Position numbers and translations under genes: made by a program
Shown: positions 47,101-55,837 of the stretch, piece after piece
How the letters are laid out: the number at the start of each line of letters is the position of its first letter
How positions within the stretch are numbered: position 1 is the stretch's first letter
The notes under the pieces: generated by a model
Told to the model about the DNA's origin: nothing
What the model saw: only the letters and a program-made list of their open reading frames with translations
Database searches by the model: none
NCBI GenBank assembly: GCA_947396885.1
Contig: OX377206.1
Span: 16,057,466-16,121,465, forward strand
Length of the DNA: 64,000 nt
DNA from: Heligmosomoides polygyrus polygyrus
Lineage: Eukaryota > Nematoda > Chromadorea > Rhabditida > Heligmosomidae
Reading direction: 5' to 3'

Positions 47101-50100
47101 CCCACCTTCTGACCGACAGCCCGTACGATTTGGATTCGTTTCGGTTAGTTTACCACGCTTTATTTATGTCGATAATGAACTGCTGTATTCATTACACAAT
47201 ACGTAGTGTTGTCTGTAAAGGATGGCCTATAAACACAACAAAAACTGGCCACGTTTCTAAGGGGGGGGGGGGGGCTTGTCAATTGCGCTGAACACTGCTA
47301 CGACTACTATGTAGAACATCACCGGTGCTATGTCCTTAACAACTGTCGTGGCTTCAGCTCCGCATATGAATAGTCGGCCTTCATTTAAAGCAAGCGGATG
47401 TCGTCTTCCGCGTTGGAGCGCTCACATTTTAAAGCGGCTAATTTTCTGAAGATTGTTCGGTGAGCATTCAGTATTGAGCACTCCAATTCCTTCTTAAACA
47501 TTAAGGGAATCGGTCTGAGCTACTGTAGTAATCGCTATTAATTTGCGGATCATCCGCAACGTAGCAGCGAGTTGAAGCAAATTCAACATTCAGCGATGTG
47601 CGCAACCTATTACTGTACATCGTGCAATTTATAGCAAACTGCAAAGACACCTCTACAGTACGACGAGGCAATTCGCTTAAGGGTGCGGCCTCCTCGACTT
47701 CTGGATGTTGCGCTTACTTGTTTGTTATTCGCCAACTTATTTATTGAGCAGAGGAGAAAACATGCCCTACTTTTTTGAACTAAATGCCGCCATTTCTCCC
47801 CTTTGTCGACGGTGCATATAGGCCCGTTTTAATCAATCGAGTGGATACGACCTCTAGCAGAGTGAAATTAGGCTGACGGGAGAAGCTTACCCATGCGTTT
47901 GAAAGAGCATGGCCTATTTTTTCGAACTATTTAGAAGAATGTGGCTTATTTTTTGGAATTACATAGCTACTGCCATGGAGAATAACAAACAAGTAAGCGC
48001 AACGTCCAGATGTTGAGGATGCCGCGCCCTAAAACGATTTGCGTCCTGCGCGACGCGTGGCAAGCAGAAAACGGCGCTTTTCGTCTCACTTTTGTGCCAC
48101 TCTTCACCTTTCGCGTTGCTTTTGCTTGTTGGACGGAACGACATGTCCAGTACTGTATCTACTCAGCACAGCGTCATTTCGATCGCTTGTTTTAACACAT
48201 CACTCTTAACCGCTGACAGCTACTGAATAGAAATAAGCGAAAGCTGGTTTTCGAAAACTTGGAGATGTATGAAAGTTTCATCTTGCGATTTGAGTAAGGC
48301 AGAGAAGAAAAACTGGAAGGACTATGTGAACAGATGAGCGATATAAATTAGCTTATGAAGAACCTGATCGCAAGTAATCAAAAGATCATGAAATCAGAAA
48401 GCGAAAGCAATTTGCTAAGATAATACATCATGGAAAGAACCGCGCCAGTGTCTCGACGAGAACTGTAAAAACATCAATGTTTAAGTGCGCAAGAACTGGC
48501 GTTCGTGTTTGGCGTACTTCGTCGCAGTCGGGGGAGATGTCAGCTGTCGTGTGCAGCCGACTTCAGGTTTCTGGTTTGGACTTCCCGCCCTGGGCAACCA
48601 AGCTTCTCATTTCTGTGGGATCTGTGAATTGTTGCCAGACTTGTTTTTGAACGATAAGGCGCTGACTTCATTGTATAGATAAGCACGCATGCAAATTGCT
48701 CTCCACAGCTGCCCGTAGGAGTAAATAGAACGCATCGTGAAAGGGATTGACTTCCCGTCCTTTATCCTTCATCCTTTAGGGTTCTGCTTTACCTTTTAGC
48801 ACCGCTGTCCACTCGGATTAGCTCATAGGAACAACAACTGTCATAATCCATAACCTCCTGCAGTTCACAGCATCTTTGCAGACTATTCACCGGGCAGTAT
48901 CCGCCGGATTCTTATGTTTTTATACCAGGCGGCAGACCTTCTCTTATGCTCAGTTTTCTAGAACTTGTCATTTTAGACTTGTGCGGATGAAGTGTATGCC
49001 TCGCCAAGATAACGGGTTCGACTGCGGATTCTTCATGACGGCATTTGCAGAACTGTTCGCGAAGAACATGGCATGGAGTGTAAGTTGATATCAGATCATT
49101 TTGAATGTATTGATAGAATACTGTTCAAACAGTAGCGTTTACCAAACCTCCACACTGTCGCTACTTTTACTCCTCCTCGTTGTGGATGTCTTCACAAGAG
49201 GTCTCCAACAACCGACACCCTCGACGTCTTCTTTGCTGTCAAAGTGATGATTGTTCTGGAAAGCCGAACTGACTTGCAGAGTCGCGTTCCTGCTTGGAGT
49301 GGTCGACTTGCAGCGTTTGCGTTATATCTGAGCGTTAGGAAGTCGGACTATGTAGTTCAATAACATCAATAACGACGGGGACTCAATGGCAATGGACGGC
49401 GTCGAACCGCCACGAACTGATTTTCCTCAACTGTCACCAGCGAGGGAGGGTTGCATCATACCGGAAAATCAGCGATAGCTTGAAGTCGAAGGCATGTCCC
49501 ACCGTAGTTCAACCCGTGACATTGCATGTATCAAAATGCTACATCGCGGCCAAGAAGCACAGCATCGAATAACTGTAGCGGAGATGAAGATGCTGCGCTA
49601 GCATGCAAACATAATGCTAATGGACCGCACCTGTAAAGCATTTGCTATTCCTCTGCGACACGTCGCCGGCGCTGTCTTCGACAGTTCTGGGCGGCTGCTA
49701 CGTGGTGCACAGCAACCCGCACAACATTGCCGCGGACAGGGTCGCTGATGCTGTCGCCGACAGCGTCGCAGGGGTGTCATACTACCGTCGCCGACGGCGT
49801 CCGCGACAGATTCTCGCGGTGTCATCCTCCCGTCGCCGACAGCGTCCGCAACAGATTCTCGGTGACCTGTTGGCGCTCGGCGCGAGACGAATAGAGTGCA
49901 CGCGTGCTCTCTAGCTCGTCATGCCAGGGCTGCCGCGCAGTCGGAGACAGATTGTATGTATCTACGTCTTGGCATCGTTCCCGTTGATCTCACGGGGTAC
50001 GAGAGCTGTCTAAGACGGTTCGGTCAGCCGTTGCGATGAAAGCACTACGAAGACTGCCATTGCTCCAGATGTGCCTTGCAGACGTGATAACCATAGAACA

Positions 50101-51002
50101 CAAATATTCAGGATCCGCGCATAAGTTTCATTGCCTTTTGGTATACTTTCTTTATGAGAATTGTATTATGAGCTTTGCCATCCTGCTTTCCGCTTGAAAT
50201 GATTGCACCCTTCGACAGAGTAGATTGCAGTTCTCGTCCAGCAGGCGTAACGGAAACAAACTACGTGTCTGTCATGCTCAATCTTCAACAACCCGACCCG
50301 TCTATAATCTATGTATGAACGTCGGCGAAGCTCGAATTCCGAAGGATCAAGCGAAACTTTAGAAAATCTATCCGCTTGACGACAGAATCAAATGCCAGTG
50401 GGTCCATTGACGTCAACGGCACAACGCTCGCACGATGGAACGCATAAGGCCCCGTTTATACTTCGTCGCGGCGCGACTCGACGCCACGTATAGTGGCCAT
50501 GTTGATTGTGCGTCGCGATCGATCAATTTGGCCACATTGTGTGGCCATCGCCGCGACGAAGTATAAAGGGGCCTAAAGCATGTTGGGTTTGCGGTCGGCA
50601 CCACCGTAGGGTTATTTTGAAGTCATGCAGCTGGATATGGCGAACATCGCCCTTACAATAACGAGCCCCTGGCTCATTCGCATATATACATCGCTGTTCT
50701 CGAGGAAATCGAGCTGAAGAGGAAATGGCGCCACTGGGAAACTACGCGGATCCTGTGCCGACTAAGCCGTAATCGACACTATTTGTTCTCAAGCGAGCAT
50801 TCACAGGACTTCGTTCTTTATTCCGATTTTCTTTGAGCAACTCTCAAGAAACGTTATTTAGATAATGCCCGACGAGGAGCTTAAAAGAGTTGTACTTCCT
50901 CCTAATATGGAAATCGAGCTTCGAAACCATGTGAAAGTCATGCGAGCTGAGATCGCAGCATATGCCGAACGTGTTGCAGGCCGCCCATTAAAACTGGTGT
51001 AG
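35122..51002 (+). CDS. Ulp1/SENP-type SUMO protease (peptidase C48), ten exons
   Basis: Coding exons: 35122-35148, 41070-41123, 44823-44983, 45104-45200, 45265-45365, 45445-45481, 46919-46974, 47039-47143, 48977-49079, 50862-51002. All have GT..AG introns and matching phases, giving 293 residues. Residues 15-24 are VIILSDDDDD, a classic SUMO-interacting motif (hydrophobic core plus acidic run). The catalytic domain shows MIPICSSGHWVLAIV (His146-Trp147, split across introns 5/6), RLIIVDSLYH (Asp169), and PRQDNGFDCGFF (oxyanion Gln223, nucleophile Cys229), in the order and spacing of C48 peptidases, which process or remove SUMO or similar modifiers. The WLND box usual before the His is replaced by PGSMMTGALAS. 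The C-terminal tail (248-293) ends in an AGRPL module also present at 15738-15920. Intron 1 contains a whole LTR retrotransposon. A poly(A) signal follows at 51166. The least certain junction is exon 2 to exon 3. Confidence 0.8.
35657..35991 (+). repeat. 5' LTR (335 bp)
   Basis: Contains a TATA-like CATAAAG (about 35796) and a poly(A) signal AATAAA (35884-35889). The right LTR has lost the AATAAA (AAAAAA) and has CATAAAAGG. Confidence 0.9.
36173..37420 (+). pseudogene. LTR element gag-protease frame, one internal stop
   Basis: A single frame interrupted by one TGA at 36836. The N-terminal two thirds are gag-like (FDPETEMSFTRWYSRFKEVL, capsid-type helices). Then come Cys/His knuckles CWNCEGQHYARQ and CKKCKETGHKERYC, and the aspartic protease start FLLDTGSDITLL (about 37270-37305). 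The frame closes at 37418, and the remainder of the protease continues in another frame. Confidence 0.85.
37428..40330 (+). pseudogene. LTR element pol: RT, RNase H, integrase, multiply broken
   Basis: RT: KQNGKLRVCADFSTG (out of frame near 37785-37830), FSQIDLSDAYLQIEL, NRLPFGMKTAPGTFQQ and the catalytic YLDDILVCSR (about 38100-38130). RNase H: SLTSAEKNYSQIEKEALALV and LLADHKPLLAIFG. Integrase: GHPGIVRM with CSKCQ (zinc part), IHVDFAGP, VIVDAFSKWPE, YHPQSNGQAERF, and a chromodomain-free tail to 40330. Stops or frameshifts occur near 37613, 37785, 38365, 38575, 38888 and 39565, so it cannot make a working polyprotein. Confidence 0.85.
40432..40765 (+). repeat. 3' LTR (334 bp)
   Basis: Near-identical to 35657-35991. 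It differs at the third base (TGT versus TGA), a few single bases, and small indels in the CT-rich segment. Confidence 0.9.
41868..41936 (+). repeat. Three tandem copies of a ~26-bp unit
   Basis: GGGATCAATATCCTACTAT occurs three times, separated by short variable linkers. It lies in intron 2 of the protease gene. Confidence 0.85.
42130..42420 (+). repeat. 42-bp minisatellite, about seven units
   Basis: Units begin GTGCGTAGGGATTCAGAA and continue GACGTGCCGAAGACGTCGCC plus CAAC, most of them 42 bp (14 codons). It is open on the minus strand only because of the multiple-of-three period. Diverged reverse-complement units occur at 3466-3720. Intronic to the protease gene. Confidence 0.85.
42647..42661 (+). 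repeat. Poly-G tract, 15 G, in G-rich context
   Basis: Preceded by GGGGGTGGGGAGGGGA, so about 30 of 31 bases are purine/G. It lies in intron 2 of the protease gene, on the sense strand, and is a strong G-quadruplex candidate. Confidence 0.9.
42990..43400 (-). pseudogene. Mariner transposase relic
   Basis: On the minus strand, LITGDGSWLAYD (catalytic Asp region), RAVWLP, and after a frame change HLLHDKAWPHIAKETRE (the LLHDNARPH-type second catalytic motif). About 400 bp of the middle of the gene is left, without terminal repeats. Intronic to the protease gene. Confidence 0.65.
45788..45830. repeat. (AATA)n-rich microsatellite
   Basis: Irregular ATAAATAAA units, similar to LINE tails elsewhere. 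The sequence at about 45630-45685 before it resembles the fold-back arm of 9423-9605. Confidence 0.6.
45922..46211 (+). mobile_element. tRNA-derived SINE, full length, with 13-bp TSD
   Basis: Flanked by TTAAGTGTTTGAT at 45909-45921 and 46212-46224. The head has A box TGGCGCAGTCGG and B box GGTTCGGATTT at tRNA-like spacing, and the tail is TTTATCC repeats. It is the best-preserved copy in the window and sits in intron 6 of the protease gene. Confidence 0.9.
46320..46600 (+). repeat. Dispersed ~250-bp repeat, copy 2
   Basis: Partner of 34565-34830 (shared blocks listed there). Intronic to the protease gene. Minus-strand open frames across it are incidental. Confidence 0.55.
47261..47274 (+). 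repeat. Poly-G tract, 14 G
   Basis: Sense-strand G run in intron 8 of the protease gene, about 120 bp after exon 8. Confidence 0.9.
48500..48780 (+). mobile_element. Diverged SINE copy
   Basis: CGTCGCAGTCGGGGGAGATG head, GGTTTGGACTTCCCGCC (decayed B box), GGGCAACCAAGC and TTGCCAGACTTG blocks, and a CCTTTATCCTTCATCC tail. No clear target duplication. In intron 8 of the protease gene. Confidence 0.7.
49660..49870. repeat. GC-rich tandem repeat, ~58-bp units
   Basis: GTCGCCGACAGCGTC-type units recur (about 49764, 49791 and 49833), the clearest pair being GTCGCCGACGGCGTCCGCGA and GTCGCCGACAGCGTCCGCAA, each followed by CAGATTCTCG. The CGTCGCCGACAGCGT core also resembles the inside of the MITE at 15280-15385. 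In intron 9 of the protease gene. Confidence 0.6.
50448..50573. mobile_element. PIF/Harbinger-like MITE, 126 bp
   Basis: Inverted ends GGCCCCGTTTATACTTCGTC / GGCCCCTTTATACTTCGTCG (one indel) with TAA duplications at 50445-50447 and 50574-50576. Shares interior sequence GATCGATCAATTTGGCCAC with the MITE at 4070. In intron 9, about 290 bp before the last protease exon. Confidence 0.8.
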
Positions 51003-51165
51003 TGCAGGTATGCTGAGTGTGTTTTACATGCTTCAGAAGGGTGATCATCATGGCGCTTACGGCTCTGTAACAGACTCAATTGCTACAACAAACGAAAATA
51101 CTTGAACGCAGGACAAGAGCTCCTGTCTGTATCAGACGCTTGCGATGCTCCTTGTCATCGCTATC

Positions 51166-51171
51166 AATAAA
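51166..51171 (+). terminator. Poly(A) signal AATAAA of the protease gene
   Basis: First AATAAA after the stop codon, 164 bp downstream. A plausible 3' end signal. Confidence 0.5.
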
Positions 51172-51414
51172 TAGCTTATAAACACTTGAAGGCAAAGGTG
51201 CAATAACACCTCAAACTCCCGTACAATTGATGTTTGCGATAACTTTTTCCATAAATGAGAAGACTTCAAAGAAAGTTTTTCTAAAATTTTCCTTGAACAA
51301 AACATTATTGTAGTCTTTAGTTCAATGCAGAGGAAGCTTATTTCAATTTGGAAGAGTTCGTTCTCATTTCAAAAGTATTAGGCTAACTTAGAGGAGTGTC
51401 CAGTTCGACGTGAA

Positions 51415-51482
51415 AACGGTATAAAGTGCGTGCCGTATCCGAAAAGTGATTGAGCAACGCCGTGCTTTATCGTTTTTCCTTA
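51415..51482 (+). mobile_element. SINE 3'-end fragment
   Basis: AAAAGTGATTGAGCAACGCC followed by GTGCTTTATCGTTTTTCC matches the last ~60 bp of the SINE (GAGTAACGCCGTCCTTTATCC). Truncated. Confidence 0.5.
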
Positions 51483-52155
51483 ATGTCGCCTTTAGCAAAA
51501 AAGAGGAACTTTTACGTGCATGAGATTTGTTCCGTAAAGTAGACGAACCTGTGGGTTTCAAAAACACACTCCAAGGACGAACTTGCACTCGAAAACACAC
51601 TGTCACCAGAGTTGAATGCCGCCATACGCAAGTGCCAGATACAAGCAAAGAGCTCCCCACGATATGGCGTCGGAGTAGCGAATGAATGGCGCATTCTCGC
51701 GGGTTTTATCAATGTTGATCTCTCTTAATTCGCATTTTCAGGCTCTATCCACTTAGACTTTCCGGTTTATTAAACCCTTTTCAAAGGCTTACTAAGGCTT
51801 GCAGCAGATCAGTCACTCTATGGCTGCATTAATTTTTTAATCACTTCTCGCAAGTGAATACTTACTTGAACGGCTGAGGGTGCAGCCAGGTAGCATAAAG
51901 TGCTTGTACTTTGCCTGTTTTTTAGGGTGGTTTTTCTAGTATGGTATTTTATGATCGATTTTTCAAATCCGCTCGGGATCTGCTAACGTATCTATAGAAA
52001 TAGGAACGATGTTCATGTATAGTTTTTCATGCAATGATGATGATGTGCAGTGGAAGCCGTTTGCTTATTCGTTCATATCGTTTTAGATTCTGACAGATTC
52101 TCTGAGATCGCAAGGACGTCGCAGTTATGCTCGTCGAGGCGATGATGCTCCCTAG

Positions 52156-52332
52156 TTGCAATTTCGTCTGCGGTTACTCCAAACTGATTCTGTTCCAATT
52201 TTGGAAACAACGACGCTTCGCGATGAATTTTTCTTTATGCTTCTCGAACTGAACGTTGATAGCAGCAATCAAATGTGCCTTGAGGAGCGGAATCGTTTGG
52301 TACTGGCTGGCGTTCTTACAATAGAATTTTTA
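52156..52332 (+). CDS. Candidate internal exon of an unknown gene
   Basis: 59 codons, phase 0 at both ends, between a CCCTAG acceptor and a TTTTTAGTAAGT donor. The product has alternating charged and hydrophobic residues (LRDEFFFMLLELNVDSSNQM...LEERNRLVLAGVLTIEFL) and looks like real protein. I do not recognise it and cannot find partner exons. It lies 1.15 kb beyond the stop of the protease gene and may be a downstream gene or a decayed one. Confidence 0.35.
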
Positions 52333-52483
52333 GTAAGTTATTTCATTGTGACCTTCTGCCACGAACTATTCCGTCGTCCGTCGCAAGGCGTACTTTTTTC
52401 AAAGCGTTGGAGCAATGTTGTATTCCTACCGGTGAATTTAATTCTATTCTACCTTTGCTCATAATCAGGTGAATCTCTTTAAA

Positions 52484-53040
52484 TTATATTCTTTGTTTGT
52501 CTTTTCTGTAGTGTGCTTGCTGTTTTTTTATACTTCATCTGTTCAAGGTGCCCTGTATTGTTAAAGCATTAGTTTCTGCTTGTGATTTTAGCATAGTACA
52601 TATGTATTTAGGTAAATTTTCAAATTTGCGTTCTTTCTTTGTATTTAATGAGCTGTACTTGTTGTTTTCTTTTATGCTTCGTCTTTTCATACTGCCGCTT
52701 ATTGATAAGGCACATTCCTGTGATTGTATTATTAGCAGAGTACATACACATTTCGATAAGTTCTTATTCTAAATTTGCGCTTTTTCTTGTATTTAATAAG
52801 CTGTTCTTGTTGTTTTCTTTTATGCCTCGTCTTTTCATACTGCCGTGTATTGATAAGGCATTTCTCTGTGGGTGTGCTTCTAGTAAAGTACATGCACATT
52901 TCGATAAGTTTTTTCTAAATTTGCGTTCTTTGTTTGTACTTTGTGAACAATGTTTGTTGTTTTTCTTTAGTGTTTATTCTTTTCATAGTGTCGTGTACTG
53001 TTAAAGATTTGTCTGTGATTGTGTTTCTAGTACAGTGCAT
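52484..53040 (+). repeat. Tandem array, four diverged ~145-bp units
   Basis: Unit starts at about 52484, 52621, 52768 and 52916. Each contains AAATTTGCGTTCTTT, CTTGTTGTTTTCTTTTATGC, TTTTCATACTGCCG, GTATTGATAAGGCA and a GTACATACACATTTCGATAAG block. T-rich on the plus strand. The last unit runs directly into an RTE fragment. Confidence 0.8.
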
Positions 53041-53745
53041 AGGTGGATTGGCGACCAAGATTTCACCAATGCTGGCCTATTTCGATCATGTATGTGGGAA
53101 CGCTGGGCAGCAGCTGAGTCTTGCGAAAATGATGTTCATGAACTTTCTGATGCATTCTCGCTCTGCGGTACGACCATCATCGAATGCTACGTGAATCCTG
53201 GTTCAAATACGCGTATCCACGTCGCGAAATCGACAAAGCCAACGACTTAGCGCCGGTGTTCGGCAGGAGGAAACGAACGGCTTGGGAAGATTTCAACAGC
53301 GTCGAAGAAGTCGTGAAGAAGACGAAGAACGTCCGACTCCACTGTTCTTCCTGCCCTAACATACGCCTCAGAGACTTAGGCCATACGAAAGCGAAATGAA
53401 CACACAATAAGCGTCATGCAGCGTGGAATCGAGAAGACCATACTCGGAGTGACACGAACACGCACGTGAGAGAAGGTCTCCGCTAGTCGGATCTTCATCG
53501 TCGACGTTCGAAGACCAGAGAGGCACGCTGTCGCACGGGTAAAGTCGGGGAATATTAGGTGGGCCGGCCATGATATGCGCACCGGAGATAAGCGCTGGAC
53601 GAGAGCCGTCACCAACTGGAATCCGCGGGATGTCAAGAGAATAAACACCAGAACGACCACCGACGCTTTGGCCGGACTTCTTCGTGAAAGCACTGAATAG
53701 ACGTCACTACGCTCTTCGTGCTTCTCGAAGACGTGCCGAACATGG
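53040..53745 (+). pseudogene. RTE fragment (C-terminal region)
   Basis: Parallels about 12550-13250 of the intact RTE. Matches include AGGAGGAAACGAACGGCTTGG, GAAGAAGTCGTGAAGAAGAC, GAGTGACACGA and AGGTGGGCCGGCCATG. Frameshifts and small deletions throughout. No 3' end. Confidence 0.85.
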
Positions 53746-53849
53746 ATGGGCGGAAATTGCAAAGATTTACGCCGAAAACAGAAAATCGACTTCGTCAGAA
53801 AACAGAAATCAATGAATTCTCTGGGGTATGTGCGTCGGTACCTCGGCAT

Positions 53850-54240
53850 TAAAGCCCTAATTCAGACAGTCGGTCTGAGCCACCTCTCAGCACCGCGCAC
53901 ACCTCTCAAGAATGCCGCGTGCCTCGGGGCGTTGGCCTTTTATGGCCGTTGGCGGGGGGAAGCCACGCCTCCCTGTGGCCAACCGGCGGGCTCGGCCGCG
54001 GTGCATCGGAGACACGGCCAGGCACATGCAAAATAATCAATACAACACCTTGACTACGAGATCTACAACCTAGAAACAATTCAAAAAACTACTAAATACA
54101 GCTAGTAAACACTATATCAGAACAGCTACACATGTGACTACTAAAAACACACTCCCACGATCAATACTTACCCCGGGACGAGTAAGAGTCGTCGATAACC
54201 CATTGGTTAAACTCGAGCGTGAGGAGTGTCGCGTGAAAAA
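53850..54240. other. GC-rich unassigned segment
   Basis: A GC-rich stretch (about 53890-54020, with GGCCGTTGGCGGGGGGAAGC and GGCCAACCGGCGGGCTCGGC) followed by AT-rich sequence. It lies between an RTE fragment and a gag/protease relic. No gene supported. Confidence 0.35.
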
Positions 54241-55450
54241 GAAATGGTCTCCTATATGTAGCTCCTTGCCGTGAAGACGTTGCCAACTCCTTCGGATGTC
54301 CTTTCCTGCGTTGTCGAGTCCTCGGCGCCTTCGCTTACTTGCTCTTCACGCAACATTCTTCTGCCGACCTCACACTGACGCAGCTTTTGCATCTGCTCTG
54401 TTTCACTGACAATGTGTTTATCACCATTCGAACTCCTCACCATATCAGCTTTACTGCATAATGAGTCTGCATTCGGCTCAGCAGCTTTCCTTAAAGGGGC
54501 AAATCTTCAGACTGTTTTTCTCTTGTGCCCATCACAGGACTTTCTCTGAGGCAATAGGTCGTCTTAGGAGTGCCCGTAGCCTTGAGTGGATGGTACACAC
54601 CTCTATCGGTAGCCCATACACATATTTGTGAACTAAGGACCTCCTGACTATGGACGGCACCTAGTCCTCGCTGACCAGCATCGGTGTGAATCTTAAGTGG
54701 CTTCGTACCATTTCTGGCAGCTTCTACATTAGGATGCGTAGGCACTGGATTTTGTGCGATTACGCTTTTCAGCTTCCCAAAACAGCCTTCATCTTAAGAC
54801 CTTGCAACGCTATTAAGCGTCAATTTTTTCTGCAAGCTATTCAGCGTCGCGACAAGACGTCTCAGACTCCAGCGCATTTGCTTCGCCACACTTCAGGTCT
54901 GTACCCCTTGCGAATGTAGCGAATCCAATTGGCTCACTGGAAGCATTTCGCTTTCTGGATCTCCTAAAATGTCGTCTTTTCGATGCCTGCCCACAACCAT
55001 TTTGATCAGTGACCGATGTAGCTGCATCGAAGGACAGTTGCAAAACTCTCAACGCATTGGTGCCAAGCACCACCGTCCCGTCAGTTCCATCCATAACAAA
55101 TACCACAATCCAACGCTTCCGTCCTGGAGGAGCCTCGACGTTTAGTCTTATCGCGCCTTTGAACCGCATACGATTCCTCGAAGCATCACAGATGGATTGC
55201 TGTGCTTGATTTCTTCGACCTCTCGGTCCAAATCAAATCCAGAATCGAGCGCTTCCTCAAGGATTCTCAAAGGCATGATGCTAACCTGAGATCCTGTATC
55301 AAGCAGCGCCTTTTTCCTCATACAAAGCAACTGGATGTCAACCAGTGATTGCTCTCCCACAAGGTTGCTTTCGTTGGGCCGTACGCCTATCGCTCTGCAA
55401 GCCCACCGCGTGAGAGATGTCGTAAAGCTTTCGGGTTCAATCGAACACAA

Positions 55451-55634
55451 CCTCGGTTCTGTTTCGCAACCACTTCATCTTCATTGTCCCGATGCGCGAG
55501 CGTTCTCACACTCTGTCCTCAGATGTCCTACCTTACGACATCTGTAACACCTGAGACTCCTTGCTACTTGTTTAGAACCTGGCGAAGCTATATAACCTCG
55601 GTTCTGTTTTGCAACCACTTCATCTTCATTGTAA
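55451..55634. repeat. 44-bp direct repeat pair
   Basis: CCTCGGTTCTGTTTCGCAAC and following bases (55451-55494) recur almost unchanged at 55591-55634, 140 bp apart, around the Cys/His knuckle of the relic. This suggests a local duplication within the element. Confidence 0.7.
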
Positions 55635-55790
55635 GGGCCTCTACAGAGTCTCGCGGCAGCACCCCGAGAACTCGTCCATATCGCTCCCGCCGCAGTGGGA
55701 CCCACGCTGCCACTGTGGTTGAAGCCGCGGCGCGGGCGAGTTGTCGCAGAGCCGCCGCGCGCAAAGGTCCCAGAGGGCTGCCGCAGTTCA

Positions 55791-55837
55791 CGGCGGGTCT
55801 CACCCGCAGCGCCAGGGGCTGCTGGTGAGACCCGCCG
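55791..55837. repeat. 14-bp GC-rich hairpin
   Basis: CGGCGGGTCTCACC (55791-55804) and GGTGAGACCCGCCG (55824-55837) are perfect reverse complements, with an inner GCAGC...GCTGC extension. It lies in the gag-to-knuckle linker of the minus-strand relic. Confidence 0.7.
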
